A stretch of DNA of 64,000 bases, from contig JBEIHX010000020.1 of assembly GCA_040381075.1 (NCBI GenBank), forward strand, positions 1 through 64,000, given 5' to 3'. A model generated the notes under the pieces. The model worked only from the letters and a program-made list of their open reading frames with translations, searched no databases and was not told the DNA's origin. The stretch comes from JBEIHX01 sp040381075. Lineage in GTDB: Bacteria; Pseudomonadota; Alphaproteobacteria; Caulobacterales; Aquidulcibacteraceae. A program made the translations under genes and the position numbers. Of the stretch, positions 8,845-18,689 are shown piece after piece; within the stretch, counting starts at the first letter, position 1, and each line of letters begins with the position of its first letter.

Positions 8845-10284
8845 ATGGGCATGAGCACATTGGGTTTCCGCTCACAGCGCGCCACACAGCGCGCGTTCTG
8901 GGCCGCAATCACAGTCCTGGCGATGTTCGGCGCATGCATCCCGGCGCATGCCCAGATCGCCGAGCGGCGTCTGCCCTCAAGCCAGGCGGAGATCCAGCAA
9001 AGCTTCGCGCCGATTGTGCGCAGCGCGGCCCCTGCGGTGGTCAACGTCTATTCCCAGCGCATTGTGCGCCAGGCCTGGCGCTCGCCCTTCGCCGATGACC
9101 CCGTGTTTCGCCGCTTCTTTGGCGAAGCTGCGCCCCCGGAGCGGGTGCAGAATGCGCTTGGCTCCGGCGTGATCGTGCGCGCCGATGGAGTTATCGTCAC
9201 CAACAATCACGTGGTCGACGGCGCAGACCAGCTGCGCGTCGTGCTGGCGGACCGGCGCGAGTTCGAAGCCAGGCTGATCCTGGCCGATGCGCGCACCGAC
9301 CTTGCCGTGCTGCGCATCAACCCGGGCGCGGAGCAGTTGCCGACCCTGAAATTCTCCGACACAAGCAAAACCGAGGTCGGCGACCTTGTGCTTGCCATCG
9401 GCAATCCGTTCGGCCTTGGCCAAACCGTCACCAGCGGCATCGTCTCGGCGCTGGCGCGCACGGATACGGGCATCAGCGACTTCTCATTTTTTATCCAGAC
9501 CGACGCGGCGATCAATCCAGGCAATTCAGGCGGTGCGCTGGTCGACATGGCCGGGGCGCTGATGGGGGTCAATACGGCGATCTACTCGCGCAGCGGTGGT
9601 TCCAACGGCGTCGGCTTCGCGATTCCAGCCGAGATGGTGCGCCGTGTTGTTGAAAGCGCCATCAATGAGGGCCGCGTCGTGCGGCCCTGGCTCGGTGTGA
9701 AAGGACAGGCGGTGACCGCCGACATCGCGCGCACGCTTAGCCTCGCGCGCCCCGTCGGCGTTCTGGTCAGCGATCTCTTCCCGGGTGGACCGGGAGAGCG
9801 CGCCGGGGTGCGCCGCGGCGATGTGGTCACGAAGGTCGACAGCCAGGAAGTGTTTGATGAGCAGGGTCTGCGTTACCTCGCCGCCACCCGCCGGCCTGGC
9901 GAAACAGTCAGCGTCGAAGTGTTGCGCCAGGGACGCGCCCTGACGCTGTCCGCGCGCGCCGTCGCTCCGCCGGAAACGCCCCGGCGCGACCAGCGCCTGA
10001 TCCGCACCAACGGCCCGCTTGACGGGGCCGTGGTGATAAATCTTTCGCCAGCGGTCGCTGAAGAGCTCGGGCTCGATCCGTTCTCGGACGGCGTGCTGGT
10101 TGTCGAAAGCCGCGGGCCAGCCGCACGCTTCCAGCTTGAGCCCGGCGATCTGCTGCGTGAGATCAACGGACAGAAGGTCGAAACAACCCAGCGCCTTGAG
10201 CAACTGCTGACGGCCGCAAGCGGCGCCACGCGCATCGCCATCGAGCGGCGTGGTCGACGATTGGAAGGCGTTGCGCGGTTCTGA
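8845..10284 (+). CDS. degP: HtrA/Do-family periplasmic serine protease with two PDZ domains
   Basis: A 479-aa periplasmic protease/chaperone that degrades misfolded envelope proteins. After a signal peptide (residues 1-36, ending AHA) comes a trypsin-like domain with catalytic triad H122 (TNNHVV), D152 (ARTDLAVL) and S228 (NPGNSGG). Two PDZ domains follow, at about 275-365 (WLGVKGQAVT, then GERAGVRRGDVV) and about 385-475 (VINLSPAVAEELGL, then LEPGDLLREINGQ). A strong GGAAGGAGCGG ribosome site fixes the start at ATG 8845, with ATG 8851 as alternative. RarA follows after 130 bp in the same direction, an order I have seen in other alphaproteobacteria. DegP or DegQ orthology cannot be decided from the sequence alone. 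Confidence 0.92.
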   Translation: MGMSTLGFRSQRATQRAFWAAITVLAMFGACIPAHAQIAERRLPSSQAEIQQSFAPIVRSAAPAVVNVYSQRIVRQAWRSPFADDPVFRRFFGEAAPPERVQNALGSGVIVRADGVIVTNNHVVDGADQLRVVLADRREFEARLILADARTDLAVLRINPGAEQLPTLKFSDTSKTEVGDLVLAIGNPFGLGQTVTSGIVSALARTDTGISDFSFFIQTDAAINPGNSGGALVDMAGALMGVNTAIYSRSGGSNGVGFAIPAEMVRRVVESAINEGRVVRPWLGVKGQAVTADIARTLSLARPVGVLVSDLFPGGPGERAGVRRGDVVTKVDSQEVFDEQGLRYLAATRRPGETVSVEVLRQGRALTLSARAVAPPETPRRDQRLIRTNGPLDGAVVINLSPAVAEELGLDPFSDGVLVVESRGPAARFQLEPGDLLREINGQKVETTQRLEQLLTAASGATRIAIERRGRRLEGVARF

Positions 10285-10414
10285 CGCCGCAGCGGCGGCC
10301 CGTGTCACGATGGCCAGGGTCTGCTCCGGAAGACATCAACCGGGTCCCGCGTTCTCCAGGACCTGGCCTGAAGGGGGCTGGCGTTTGGGCGCGCCAACCG
10401 CTAGCGAGGGAGCC

Positions 10415-11716
10415 ATGGCCGATCTCTTTGAAGCCGCTGGACTGGACAGGGCCGCCCCGCGTCCGCTGGCAGACCGCCTGCGCCCGACCAGCATTGCAGC
10501 CGTCGTCGGGCAGGATCACCTGCTCGGCGCTGACGGGCCGATCGGACGCATGCTGGCCCAGCGCCGCCTTGCGTCAATGATCCTGTGGGGGCCGCCAGGG
10601 GTCGGCAAGACAACCATCGCGCGCCTTCTCGCCAAGGAAACAGGCTTGGCCTTTGAGACTGTGTCTGCGGTGTTTTCCGGGGTGGCCGATTTGCGAAAGG
10701 CCTTCGAGGCGGCCAAGGCGCGCCGCCTCGCCGGGCAGGGGACATTGCTCTTCGTTGACGAGATTCACCGCTTCAACCGCGCCCAGCAGGACTCCTTCCT
10801 GCCGTACGTCGAGGAGGGCGTTGTCACACTGATCGGGGCGACGACGGAAAACCCAAGCTTCGAACTCAACGCCGCGCTCCTGTCGCGCGCCCAGGTCATG
10901 GTCCTGCGACGGCTGGATGAACGCGCCCTCGAGCAGATCCTTCAGCGGGCGGAAGAATTGGAAGGCAGGCCGCTGGCCCTAACCGCTCAGGCGCGCGCGT
11001 CCCTGTGTGATATGGCCGATGGTGATGGCCGTTATCTTCTGACGCTCGCGGAAGAAGTTTTCGCGATCGCATCCCAGACCGCCCTCGATTCCGCCGATCT
11101 CGCACACGCGCTGCACAAGCGCGCCCCCGCTTACGACAAGGACCGCGAGGAGCATTACAACCTTGTGTCCGCGCTGCACAAGGCGATCCGTGGCTCTGAT
11201 CCTGATGCTGCTCTCTATTGGCTTGCGCGCATGATCGCGGGCGGGGAGGATCCATTGTTCATCGCCCGCCGGCTCGTGCGCGCCGCCTCCGAAGACATCG
11301 GACTTGCCGATCCAACAGCCCTGATGATCGCGAATGAAGCTAAGGACGCCTACCACTTTCTCGGGACCCCGGAAGGCGAGCTCCACCTGGCCCATGCAGT
11401 CATCCATCTTGCCACCGCGCCGAAATCGAACGCCGCCTACACCGCATGGAAACGCGCCCAGGCCTGTGCGCGCGAAACCGGATCGCTGGCGCCGCCTGCC
11501 CATATCCTCAACGCCCCCACCAAACTGATGGGCGATCTCGGGTACGGAGCCGGCTATGTTTACGACCATGACGCACCGGAAGGATTCTCCGGGCAGGGCT
11601 ATTTTCCCGACGCCATGGCCCGGCAGACATTTTACGAGCCGACGGACCGGGGACGGGAGAAAGAGATCAAAGCCCGGCTCGAAAGGTTCGCTCATCTGCG
11701 CAAGGCCCGACCATGA
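10415..11716 (+). CDS. rarA: RarA/MgsA replication-associated AAA+ ATPase
   Basis: A 433-aa AAA+ ATPase of the RarA/MgsA/WRNIP1 family that acts at stalled replication forks. Walker [10 protein letters not shown] is at 59-67, Walker [11 protein letters not shown] at 111-120, and sensor 1 TTEN at 143-146. The C-terminal tetramerisation and DNA-binding region includes [27 protein letters not shown], which is diagnostic for the family. The ATG at 10415 sits behind GAGGGAG. The stop codon overlaps the start of the downstream pseudouridine synthase gene (ATGA), so the two are translationally coupled. Confidence 0.95.
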   Translation: MADLFEAAGLDRAAPRPLADRLRPTSIAAVVGQDHLLGADGPIGRMLAQRRLASMILWGPPGVGKTTIARLLAKETGLAFETVSAVFSGVADLRKAFEAAKARRLAGQGTLLFVDEIHRFNRAQQDSFLPYVEEGVVTLIGATTENPSFELNAALLSRAQVMVLRRLDERALEQILQRAEELEGRPLALTAQARASLCDMADGDGRYLLTLAEEVFAIASQTALDSADLAHALHKRAPAYDKDREEHYNLVSALHKAIRGSDPDAALYWLARMIAGGEDPLFIARRLVRAASEDIGLADPTALMIANEAKDAYHFLGTPEGELHLAHAVIHLATAPKSNAAYTAWKRAQACARETGSLAPPAHILNAPTKLMGDLGYGAGYVYDHDAPEGFSGQGYFPDAMARQTFYEPTDRGREKEIKARLERFAHLRKARP

Positions 11717-12456
11717 AACATGTCGCAAATCAGACGGCCATCGCGCTGAGCGCCGCCGACCGGGACTACATGCGCAGCCTGATCGTCCACGAGGACGCCA
11801 GCGTCTATGCGTTCAACAAGCCCTCCGGGCTCTCCTCTCAGGCCGGGGCGCACGCGATCAAGAGCCTCGACGTCCTTCTTGGGGCGCTTGCAAAGTCGAA
11901 TGGCAAGCGGCCGAAGCTCATTCATCGCCTTGACCGCGAGACGTCAGGGGTGATCATCGCCGCGCGCACCTATCCGGCGGCCGGTTTTCTCGGCAAGGCG
12001 CTCGCTGCGCGGCAGGCCCGAAAGACCTATGTCGCCGTGGTGAGCGGCCGGCTTGAGGGGGACGGCGTGATCGAAACGCCGCTGAAGCGCGTGCGCGATC
12101 CGCGCGGCTTCGACGCCATGCGTGCAACCCGGCCAGATGATCCGCATGCGGAGGCGGCTATGACGCACTATCGCGTGCTCACCGCGGGCGGCGATGCGAG
12201 TCTCCTTGAAGTGCGCCCTGTGACAGGACGCATGCACCAAATCCGCGCCCATCTCGCCAACGAGGGTCACCCGATCGTGGGCGATCAGAAGTATGGCGGT
12301 CTGTTTCTGGTTGCGGGCCAGCCCGTCGATCGGCTGCTGCTGCATGCCGCCCGCTTTGAATCCCCGCACCCCGATGGCGGCGTTCTTGACGTCAGCGCCG
12401 CGTGGCCGAAGCTTCTTGATGATCTTGCTGCAGCGCTGAAAGGTCGAGGCGCATAG
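11713..12456 (+). CDS. RluA-family RNA pseudouridine synthase
   Basis: A 247-aa enzyme that isomerises uridine to pseudouridine in rRNA or tRNA. The RluA-class catalytic motif HRLDRETSG lies at 71-79 with the nucleophile Asp at 74. It is preceded by VYAFNKPSGLSSQ and followed by GRMHQIRAHLANEGHPIVGDQKYGG, all family hallmarks. There is no S4 domain, so it is the short type (RluA or TruC rather than RluC or RluD). The ATGA overlap with rarA marks an operon. The target base cannot be assigned. Confidence 0.92.
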   Translation: MKHVANQTAIALSAADRDYMRSLIVHEDASVYAFNKPSGLSSQAGAHAIKSLDVLLGALAKSNGKRPKLIHRLDRETSGVIIAARTYPAAGFLGKALAARQARKTYVAVVSGRLEGDGVIETPLKRVRDPRGFDAMRATRPDDPHAEAAMTHYRVLTAGGDASLLEVRPVTGRMHQIRAHLANEGHPIVGDQKYGGLFLVAGQPVDRLLLHAARFESPHPDGGVLDVSAAWPKLLDDLAAALKGRGA

Positions 12457-12768
12457 CCTTGCCGGATCTGCCGGCGACCAGCGCGCTTGGCCACGTCCGC
12501 CCGGGCGGTCGGCGCCGGCTTCTGCCTCAACAGATGACTTGGATCGGCGCTGCGACGTGAGCCTGCGCCATCCGCGCAACCGGTTTGCCCATCTGCGGAT
12601 CCAGTCTTGACACCCTGTCGATCAGCCGGGCCGGACAGGTACGCCAGTCCCTGCCGGGGCTGGCATGGCGCGTGGCCGGGGAGGCCCGGGGCGGCTCGCC
12701 TGTGACGGCTCGGCGCGCTTCCGCTCCGGGCCGCAGAGTGCTACCCCCGCCGCTCAGCAGGCGGGCGG
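12457..12768. other. 312-bp gap before surE
   Basis: No coding signal is seen on either strand; the short open frames are low complexity. It contains a small GC hairpin (GCCGGATCTGCCGGC, 12463-12478) just behind the pseudouridine synthase, and otherwise nothing recognisable. Confidence 0.5.
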
Positions 12769-13554
12769 ATGATGCGAATCCTTGTGACCAATGATGACGG
12801 CGTGCACGCGCCAGGTTTGGCGATCCTGGAGCGTATCGCCCAGACCCTGTCACAGGATGTCTGGGTTGCGGCCCCTGAACTCGAACAGTCCGGGGCGTCG
12901 CGCGCGCTCACCATTTCAGATCCGATCCGGGTGCGCGAAGCCGGGCCAAAGCGCTTTGCGATTTCGGGAACCCCCACGGACTGCGTGCAACTTGCAGTGC
13001 TGGAGCTGATGGGGGGCGTTCGACCCGATCTTGTCCTGTCCGGCGTCAATGCCGGCCAGAACATCGCCGATGACGTCACCCTGTCAGGCACCATCGCCGG
13101 CGCCCTGCAGGGCATGATGTTCGGCATTCCGTCCATCGCCCTCAGCCAGGCGAAGAACTTCCGTGCTCCCCAGTCGCTTCCCTGGGCGACCGCCGAGCAT
13201 TTCGGTCCGGGCATCGTACGCCGTCTGGTGGAGATAGGCTGGCCACGCGACGTCGTGATGAACGTCAATTTTCCGGACCGCGAACCGGAGGACGTTGATG
13301 CGGTCGAAGTTACCCGTCAGGGCCATCGCGACGCCCGGATCGTCACGGCGGAGCGCCGCACTGATCCGCGCGGCAATGATTACTTCTGGTTCGGGTTTCA
13401 GGGGCGCCTGTCAAACCCGCCGGAGGGCACCGATCTGCGGGCGATCTATGAGGGTCGCATTTCGGTGACTCCGCTGCACCTGGAACTCACACATCATGAC
13501 ACCCTGCACCAGCTGAAGGGCAAGCTTGGGGGCAGCCCGCCAGGCCCGCGATGA
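12769..13554 (+). CDS. surE: 5'/3'-nucleotidase SurE
   Basis: A 261-aa survival protein that dephosphorylates nucleoside 5'/3'-monophosphates and short polyphosphate. The N-terminus [15 protein letters not shown] contains the metal-binding Asp pair (D9, D10). It is followed by [12 protein letters not shown] (metal-ligand Ser), [30 protein letters not shown] (conserved Asn) and GIPSIALSQ. Length matches the family. The start is ATG 12769 or the adjacent ATG 12772. The usual partner gene pcm does not follow; a non-conserved 265-bp gap and a convergent peptidase gene come next. Confidence 0.95.
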   Translation: MMRILVTNDDGVHAPGLAILERIAQTLSQDVWVAAPELEQSGASRALTISDPIRVREAGPKRFAISGTPTDCVQLAVLELMGGVRPDLVLSGVNAGQNIADDVTLSGTIAGALQGMMFGIPSIALSQAKNFRAPQSLPWATAEHFGPGIVRRLVEIGWPRDVVMNVNFPDREPEDVDAVEVTRQGHRDARIVTAERRTDPRGNDYFWFGFQGRLSNPPEGTDLRAIYEGRISVTPLHLELTHHDTLHQLKGKLGGSPPGPR

Positions 13555-13720
13555 CCCTGGCGGCGCGACGTCTGCTCTCACCCCGGCCGCGCCGTCACCC
13601 GGAGCGGCCCCCAATGCCGCTGCCAGCTCCCGGGCCCACCCGTGACCGGCCAGGTCCTGATCGGTTCCGTTGTGACCGGCCCGAATCCCGACTGCTCCAG
13701 GTCCAGGCTCAGACCGCAGA

Positions 13721-13744
13721 GCAGCTCTCGATGCAGCTCTCGAT
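13721..13744. repeat. 12-bp direct repeat, two copies
   Basis: GCAGCTCTCGAT is repeated perfectly in tandem, with a third partial unit (GCAGGTCACG). It lies in the gap between the convergent surE and peptidase genes. Confidence 0.7.
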
Positions 13745-13819
13745 GCAGGTCACGTCACTGCAGCACCAACGCGCCCGCAACCGGCGCGGCCCACCCGCCG
13801 CGCGCGGTTGCGGCCAGCC

Positions 13820-15889
13820 TCAGCCGTCCGCCTCCACTTCGTCGATCAGACGGTGCGCGCCATAGACCTTGCGCAGCGCCTCTGAGATCGCCGGCGTCAG
13901 CACGGTGACAGCCCGGTTGATCCGGGCGTCGTAGCCGTAATCGCCGCCGAGCGAGTGGATGTTGCCGTCGAATATGGCGCCGACCACGCGGCCCTCACGG
14001 TCGATCGCCGGCGAGCCGGAGTTGCCGCCGATGATGTCGTTGCTGCTCGACATATTGAACGGCGTATCGAGCGCAAGGCGCGGTTTGGCGTCCAGCCAGC
14101 GCTGCGGCAGCTCGAAGGGATAGGCCCCGGTCGCCCGCTCGAACAGCCCGCCAAGGCGCGTGAAGGCAGGAGTCGTGCGGCCCTGATAGATCCATCCCTC
14201 AGCCGCGCCGTAGGTCAGCCGCAAGGTGAACGTTGCGTCAGGGTAGACCGCCGCGCCGAGCAGCCGGAACCGCACCTGGGCAATGCGCTCGGCCGCCGCA
14301 GCCATTGGCCCGGCCACCCGCGTTTCAAACGCCGCCTGCACCGCCCGCGCATCCGGGTCGATGGCGCGCGCAAAGCGGATCAGCGGGTCATCCGACGCCG
14401 CAATCGCGGCGGCGCCGCCGTCCCACAGCGCCTTGCGTACGGCGGGATCAGCGAGTTTTGTGCCAGCGATGAGGCGCTGGGCGAGCGCTTCGGGGCTGTC
14501 CCTGCCAAGCAAACGCTGCACGGCGGGATCATCTACCGTCATCAGTTCGCGCGCCTGAGCAAGCCACAGCTCAAGACCGATCCGTTCCATGCCCGGATAG
14601 ACCGGAACCGCCTCGAGGATGGCGCGTGCGGTCGATTCCAGGCGCGAATCCGTAAACTGCGGCAGGCGCTCCGCATTCGGCTTCGTGCGCTCCTCGGCGG
14701 CGCGCACCAGGGTGCGCGCATAGCCGAACAGGGTGGAGATTGAGCCGGCGCGCGCCTCGAGCATGTCGTGTGCGATAAACAGCTCCTCATTCGCCTCGAC
14801 CGCCCTTGCCATATCCGCCCACGGATCGCCCACTTCGCGTCTCAGGCGCGCATTGCTGCGCAGGGCGGCGACAAGACGATCCTCCTCAGCCCGCTTCGCC
14901 GCCATGAACGCAGGATCGGAGAGGGCGCGCCATCGGCCCTGGAACGCCTTGTAGCTGTTCTCCACCGAGAAGATCAGATCTGCAGAGTGCCGCCGGTTCT
15001 CTTCCGAAAGCTTGGCGTACTCATAAAGACGTCCTCGCAGTTGCGCCCGGATCAGCTGTCGGGTCGGAATGACCCAATCACGGTCAAGTGCGAGCTGGTC
15101 CTGTGTCTTCAGCCGCCCGGTCGACCCAGGATTGCCCGCGATCAGGACAGCTTCGCCTTCAGACGGCGCGTCCCTGCGCCATCCCAGATGAATCGGCGTT
15201 GCAGCCGGCGCCCCGTTTTCGTAGAGCCGCAGGAAAGCTGCATCCAGATTGAAACGCGGGAAATTGAAATTGTCCGGGTCCCCGCCGAAGAATCCGATCG
15301 CCTGCTCAGGGGTGAAGGCCAGGCGAACATCGGAGTATTTTCTGTAGACATAGAGCTTGAACTGACCGCCGCGGTACAGGTCGACGACTTCGCAGCGGTT
15401 GATCGGCCGCTCGGCGCAGGCTTCCTTCTCGATGGTGGCGATTTCCCCATCGCGCGCCTTGGCCGCATTTGCAGGGCCAGCCTTGGCCATGGCGTCGCGC
15501 ACGCGCGCAGTGACGTCACTGATCGAGGCCAGAATGTCCGCCTCGACGCCCGGACAGACTTTTTCGTCCTCGCGCGCCATGGCGGTGAACCCGTTCTTGA
15601 CAAGATCGGTCTGTGGGTTCGACAGGTCGCCTGCGCATCCCACAACGCAGTGCCAGTTGGTCAGGACAAGACCCTCCTTCGACACAACCGAGGCGGAGCA
15701 GCCGCTCGACAGGCGCACCGCCGCCCCCTGGACGCGATCAAGCCATGCCTGGTCGGGCGCCCAGCCGAACTGTTTCGCCATCGCGGCCCTTGGAAAGGCG
15801 TCAAACGTCCACATGCCCTCCGCCGCCCGCGCCGGGGCGAGAAAAAGGAGCGCCAGCGCGGCCGCGCCGGCCAACCGTTGCTTCGTCAT
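13820..15889 (-). CDS. S46-family dipeptidyl peptidase (DPP7/DPP11 type)
   Basis: A 689-aa periplasmic exopeptidase that removes dipeptides from oligopeptide N-termini. It has a signal peptide (1-23), then the family start EGMWTFDAFPRAAMAKQFGW. The catalytic His is H80 in LVLTNWHCVVGC, the catalytic Ser is S624 in GGNSGSP, and the conserved tail FDGNIHSLGGDYGYD follows. The start at 15889 has an AGGAAAGG ribosome site; the longer frame to 15922 would put extra charged residues before the signal peptide. DPP7 versus DPP11 specificity cannot be decided from motifs alone. It is convergent with surE and not in an operon. Confidence 0.93.
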   Translation of the reverse strand: MTKQRLAGAAALALLFLAPARAAEGMWTFDAFPRAAMAKQFGWAPDQAWLDRVQGAAVRLSSGCSASVVSKEGLVLTNWHCVVGCAGDLSNPQTDLVKNGFTAMAREDEKVCPGVEADILASISDVTARVRDAMAKAGPANAAKARDGEIATIEKEACAERPINRCEVVDLYRGGQFKLYVYRKYSDVRLAFTPEQAIGFFGGDPDNFNFPRFNLDAAFLRLYENGAPAATPIHLGWRRDAPSEGEAVLIAGNPGSTGRLKTQDQLALDRDWVIPTRQLIRAQLRGRLYEYAKLSEENRRHSADLIFSVENSYKAFQGRWRALSDPAFMAAKRAEEDRLVAALRSNARLRREVGDPWADMARAVEANEELFIAHDMLEARAGSISTLFGYARTLVRAAEERTKPNAERLPQFTDSRLESTARAILEAVPVYPGMERIGLELWLAQARELMTVDDPAVQRLLGRDSPEALAQRLIAGTKLADPAVRKALWDGGAAAIAASDDPLIRFARAIDPDARAVQAAFETRVAGPMAAAAERIAQVRFRLLGAAVYPDATFTLRLTYGAAEGWIYQGRTTPAFTRLGGLFERATGAYPFELPQRWLDAKPRLALDTPFNMSSSNDIIGGNSGSPAIDREGRVVGAIFDGNIHSLGGDYGYDARINRAVTVLTPAISEALRKVYGAHRLIDEVEADG

Positions 15890-16047
15890 GCAGCCTTTCC
15901 TTTCAACAGACATAGTCGACACCAGACCTCCCTGCGGCCCGCGCTGGGGTCTGGTGATCCCACTGGCACTCTAGCCGACCATGCGCCAGGAGAAAGGCCC
16001 GATGCTGGAGATGACGCCGGTGTGCGGGTCGGCTGGCGCCGGTGGCT

Positions 16048-16081
16048 GGCCGCTCCTGGTGATTGGCCGCTCCTGGTGATT
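16048..16081. repeat. 17-bp tandem repeat, two copies plus a decayed third
   Basis: GGCCGCTCCTGGTGATT occurs at 16048-16064 and 16065-16081. It is followed by a diverged unit (GGTTGGTCCGTGGTGAT). It lies in the gap between the peptidase start and the trmL stop. Confidence 0.85.
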
Positions 16082-16174
16082 GGTTGGTCCGTGGTGATGA
16101 AAGTCGCGCCGCAGCCCTAGACGCCCCCTGCGACCTGGGCGGGCAGGCAGGGGCGCCCCAGGCCGACGGCCGCC

Positions 16175-16666
16175 TCAAGCATCGGCGGGGGTGGCGGGCG
16201 CACCGGCCCCCTCAAGACGCCAGCCGGTCTGGCGATGCGCCTCGGCCAGCGCGATCGCGCCGGCCATCGCGACATTGAGTGAGCGGGCGCCCGGAGCCAG
16301 CGGGATCACGACGCGGGCGTCGGCTGCTGCATGAACCGCCTCTGGAACACCGGCGCTCTCGCGTCCAAGCAGCAGCAGATCGTGCGGCGCAAATGTGAAG
16401 GCGTCGAGCCGGGTCGCGCCGCGCGTCGTCAGCAGCACCAGGCGGCCGGAGGCGCGCTCGGGGGCAGCCAGGAAGGCGGCCCACGAATCATGGCGCGCGA
16501 CGCGCGCGATGCCCCCGTAATCGAGCGCGGCCCGCCTCAAAGCCCTGTCCGTCAGGGGGAAGCCGCAGGGCTCAATGATGTGCAGCGGCGTGGCGAAACA
16601 GGCCGCCAATCGGGTGAGTGCGCCCACATTCTGTGGGATATCGGGCTGATAGGCGATCAGCTGCAT
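16175..16666 (-). CDS. trmL: tRNA (cytidine(34)-2'-O)-methyltransferase TrmL
   Basis: A 163-aa SPOUT-class methyltransferase that 2'-O-methylates the wobble nucleotide of tRNA-Leu isoacceptors. Diagnostic motifs are QPDIPQNVGALTRLAACF at the N-terminus, IIEPCGFPL, LLLLGRESAGVPE (SAM-binding knot) and RSLNVAMAGAIALAEAHRQ. The length is that of single-domain TrmL. It is divergent from the bc1 operon, whose Rieske gene begins about 145 bp away on the other strand. Confidence 0.93.
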   Translation of the reverse strand: MQLIAYQPDIPQNVGALTRLAACFATPLHIIEPCGFPLTDRALRRAALDYGGIARVARHDSWAAFLAAPERASGRLVLLTTRGATRLDAFTFAPHDLLLLGRESAGVPEAVHAAADARVVIPLAPGARSLNVAMAGAIALAEAHRQTGWRLEGAGAPATPADA

Positions 16667-16811
16667 CGGCGGCTCATCTGCATTGCGGGGGTGTTTCTTG
16701 CAAAGTCCTGCTTGCGAACCAGATTAGCTTACAGCACAACTCCGCCGGTTTCGCTGCGGCGCGCCGCCCGTGTGCGGGCCGCGGGGCGGGGGCCTTATCG
16801 GGGGTTTTCAC

Positions 16812-17369
16812 GTGGCTGACACCAAAGCCGATGGTGTGGGCGCGCCGGCCGAGCCGTCGCGACGCGACTTTATCCATATCGCCGCTGCGGCGGTGGGCGC
16901 AGGCGGTGCGGCAGCCCTGGCGTGGCCGTTCATCGATCAGATGAATCCTGCAGCCGACACGCGGGCGCTGGCGTCCGTCGAGATCGACATGTCCAAAGCC
17001 GAGCTCGGCAGTCAGATCTCCGTGCTGTGGCGCGGCCGGCCGATCTTCGTGCGTCACCGCACCCCGGAACAGATCGCCGCGGCCGCCCAGGACGACGCTG
17101 CAGTATTGCGCGATCCGCAGACCGACGCCCAGCGGCTGATCGCCGGGCCCGACGGCCAGCTGAAGCCGGAATATCTTGTTCTTGTCGGCGTGTGCACGCA
17201 CCTGGGGTGCGTGCCGCTCGTCAATGAAGGCGACTACAAAGGGTGGTTCTGCCCCTGCCACGGCTCGCACTACGATGTGTCGGGCCGCATCCGCAAAGGC
17301 CCGGCGCCGAAGAACCTGGAAGTGCCGCCGTACGCCTATGTCTCCGACACTGTGATCAAAGTGGGCTGA
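16812..17369 (+). CDS. petA: ubiquinol-cytochrome c reductase Rieske iron-sulfur subunit
   Basis: A 185-aa membrane-anchored [2Fe-2S] subunit of the bc1 complex. A Tat-type signal anchor (SRRDF followed by the Ala/Gly-rich segment to about residue 40) inserts it in the inner membrane. The cluster ligands are C128/H130 (CTHLGC) and C147/H150 (CPCHGSH); C133 and C149 form the expected disulfide. A GTG start at 16812 gives ADTKADG, the usual short cytoplasmic N-terminus; the open frame further upstream is not family-like. It is the first gene of a three-gene operon, followed by cytochrome b after 4 bp. Confidence 0.96.
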   Translation: MADTKADGVGAPAEPSRRDFIHIAAAAVGAGGAAALAWPFIDQMNPAADTRALASVEIDMSKAELGSQISVLWRGRPIFVRHRTPEQIAAAAQDDAAVLRDPQTDAQRLIAGPDGQLKPEYLVLVGVCTHLGCVPLVNEGDYKGWFCPCHGSHYDVSGRIRKGPAPKNLEVPPYAYVSDTVIKVG

Positions 17370-17373
17370 ACCG

Positions 17374-18684
17374 ATGAGCGGACCTTCGACCTACAATCCC
17401 AAGAGCGGCTTCGAGCGGTGGCTCGATTCGCGTTTGCCGATCGTGCGTCTGATGCACGACTCCTTTGTCGATTTCCCGACGCCCAAGAACCTCAACTATT
17501 GGTATACGTTCGGGGGCATTCTGGCTGTCTGCCTCGTCTGCCAGATCCTGACCGGCGTGGTGCTCGCCATGCACTACGTGCCCCATGTCGACCACGCCTT
17601 CGCCAGTGTGCAGCGCATCCAGCGCGATGTGCCCTATGGATGGCTGATCCAGTCCATCCACTTCAACGGCGCCTCGATGTTCTTCCTGGCTGTCTACATC
17701 CACATGTTCCGGGGGCTCTATTACGGGTCCTACAAGGCGCCCCGGGAGATCCTCTGGATCATTGGTGTCCTGATCTTCATCCTTATGATTGCGACGGCCT
17801 TCCTCGGCTACACGCTGCCCTGGGGGCAGATGTCGTTCTGGGGCGCCACGGTGATCACCAACCTGCTGGGCGCTGTGCCGTTTGTCGGTGAAAGCATTGC
17901 CAAGTGGCTGTGGGGCGGCTTCTCGGTCGACAACGCCACGCTCAACCGCTTCTTCTCGCTGCACTACCTGCTGCCGTTCCTGATCGCCGGCCTGGTCATC
18001 CTGCATGTGTGGGCCCTGCACGTGCCCGGCAACAACAACCCGACCGGGGTCGACGTGAAGAACGTCAAGCAGGACACCGTTCCTTTCCACCCCTACTACA
18101 CGGTGAAGGATGCTTTCGCGATCGTGCTGTTCTTGATGCTGTTCGCGCTCTTCGTGTTCTACATGCCGCTAATGCTCGGCCATGCGGACAACTCGATCCC
18201 GGCCGATCCGCTGGTGACGCCAAGCCACATCGTGCCGGAGTGGTATCTGCTTCCCTTCTACGGCATCCTGCGGGCGATCCCGGACAAACTCGGCGGCGTG
18301 ATCGCGATGTTCGGCTCACTTCTGGTGTTGTTCGCGCTGCCCTGGCTCGATACGTCGCGGGTGCGTTCGTTGCGCTATCGCCCGCTGGCCCAGCAGTTCT
18401 TCGTGATCTTCTTTTTCACCTGCATCCTGCTTGGCCTGTGCGGCGCGAAGCTGCCGAACGATCCGGTGATCCCTGGCCTCGACAGCCCCATGGTGATGGA
18501 CGAGAAACTCAATTCCTATCTGTGGCTGTCACGGGTTTTGACCCTCTATTATTTCGCTTACTTCCTCGCAATTCTGCCAGTTCTCGGCCTTGTCGAGAAA
18601 CCCAAGGAAACGCCGCCGTCAATCGCGGACTCGGTGTTGAAGCGAAAGCCGCCTCAGCAGGCGCAACCGGTTGCGGCGGAGTGA
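17374..18684 (+). CDS. petB: ubiquinol-cytochrome c reductase cytochrome b
   Basis: A 436-aa integral membrane subunit carrying hemes bL and bH and both quinone sites of bc1. The sequence begins [20 protein letters not shown] and contains the heme-His helices ([16 protein letters not shown], then [19 protein letters not shown]), the [14 protein letters not shown] segment, and the Qo-site PEWY motif in [16 protein letters not shown]. Eight or nine transmembrane helices are visible. The long C-terminal tail ends QQAQPVAAE, as in other alphaproteobacteria. It is intact and lies between the Rieske and cytochrome c1 genes. Confidence 0.97.
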   Translation: MSGPSTYNPKSGFERWLDSRLPIVRLMHDSFVDFPTPKNLNYWYTFGGILAVCLVCQILTGVVLAMHYVPHVDHAFASVQRIQRDVPYGWLIQSIHFNGASMFFLAVYIHMFRGLYYGSYKAPREILWIIGVLIFILMIATAFLGYTLPWGQMSFWGATVITNLLGAVPFVGESIAKWLWGGFSVDNATLNRFFSLHYLLPFLIAGLVILHVWALHVPGNNNPTGVDVKNVKQDTVPFHPYYTVKDAFAIVLFLMLFALFVFYMPLMLGHADNSIPADPLVTPSHIVPEWYLLPFYGILRAIPDKLGGVIAMFGSLLVLFALPWLDTSRVRSLRYRPLAQQFFVIFFFTCILLGLCGAKLPNDPVIPGLDSPMVMDEKLNSYLWLSRVLTLYYFAYFLAILPVLGLVEKPKETPPSIADSVLKRKPPQQAQPVAAE

Positions 18685-18689
18685 ACGTC

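Noticed and set aside
13551..13865. A plus-strand ORF overlapping the surE stop by ATGA
   Set aside because: The ATGA overlap looks operon-like, but the product is Pro/Arg/Ser low complexity, contains the 12-bp repeat and runs into the opposite-strand peptidase gene.
14768..16120. A 450-aa open frame on the plus strand opposite the S46 peptidase gene
   Set aside because: It is a mirror of the peptidase codons with no recognisable motif, and the peptidase has catalytic residues, signal peptide and ribosome site.
17904..18689. Long N-terminal extension of cytochrome c1 through cytochrome b
   Set aside because: The extension is out-of-frame cytochrome b sequence. The signal peptide begins at 18690.
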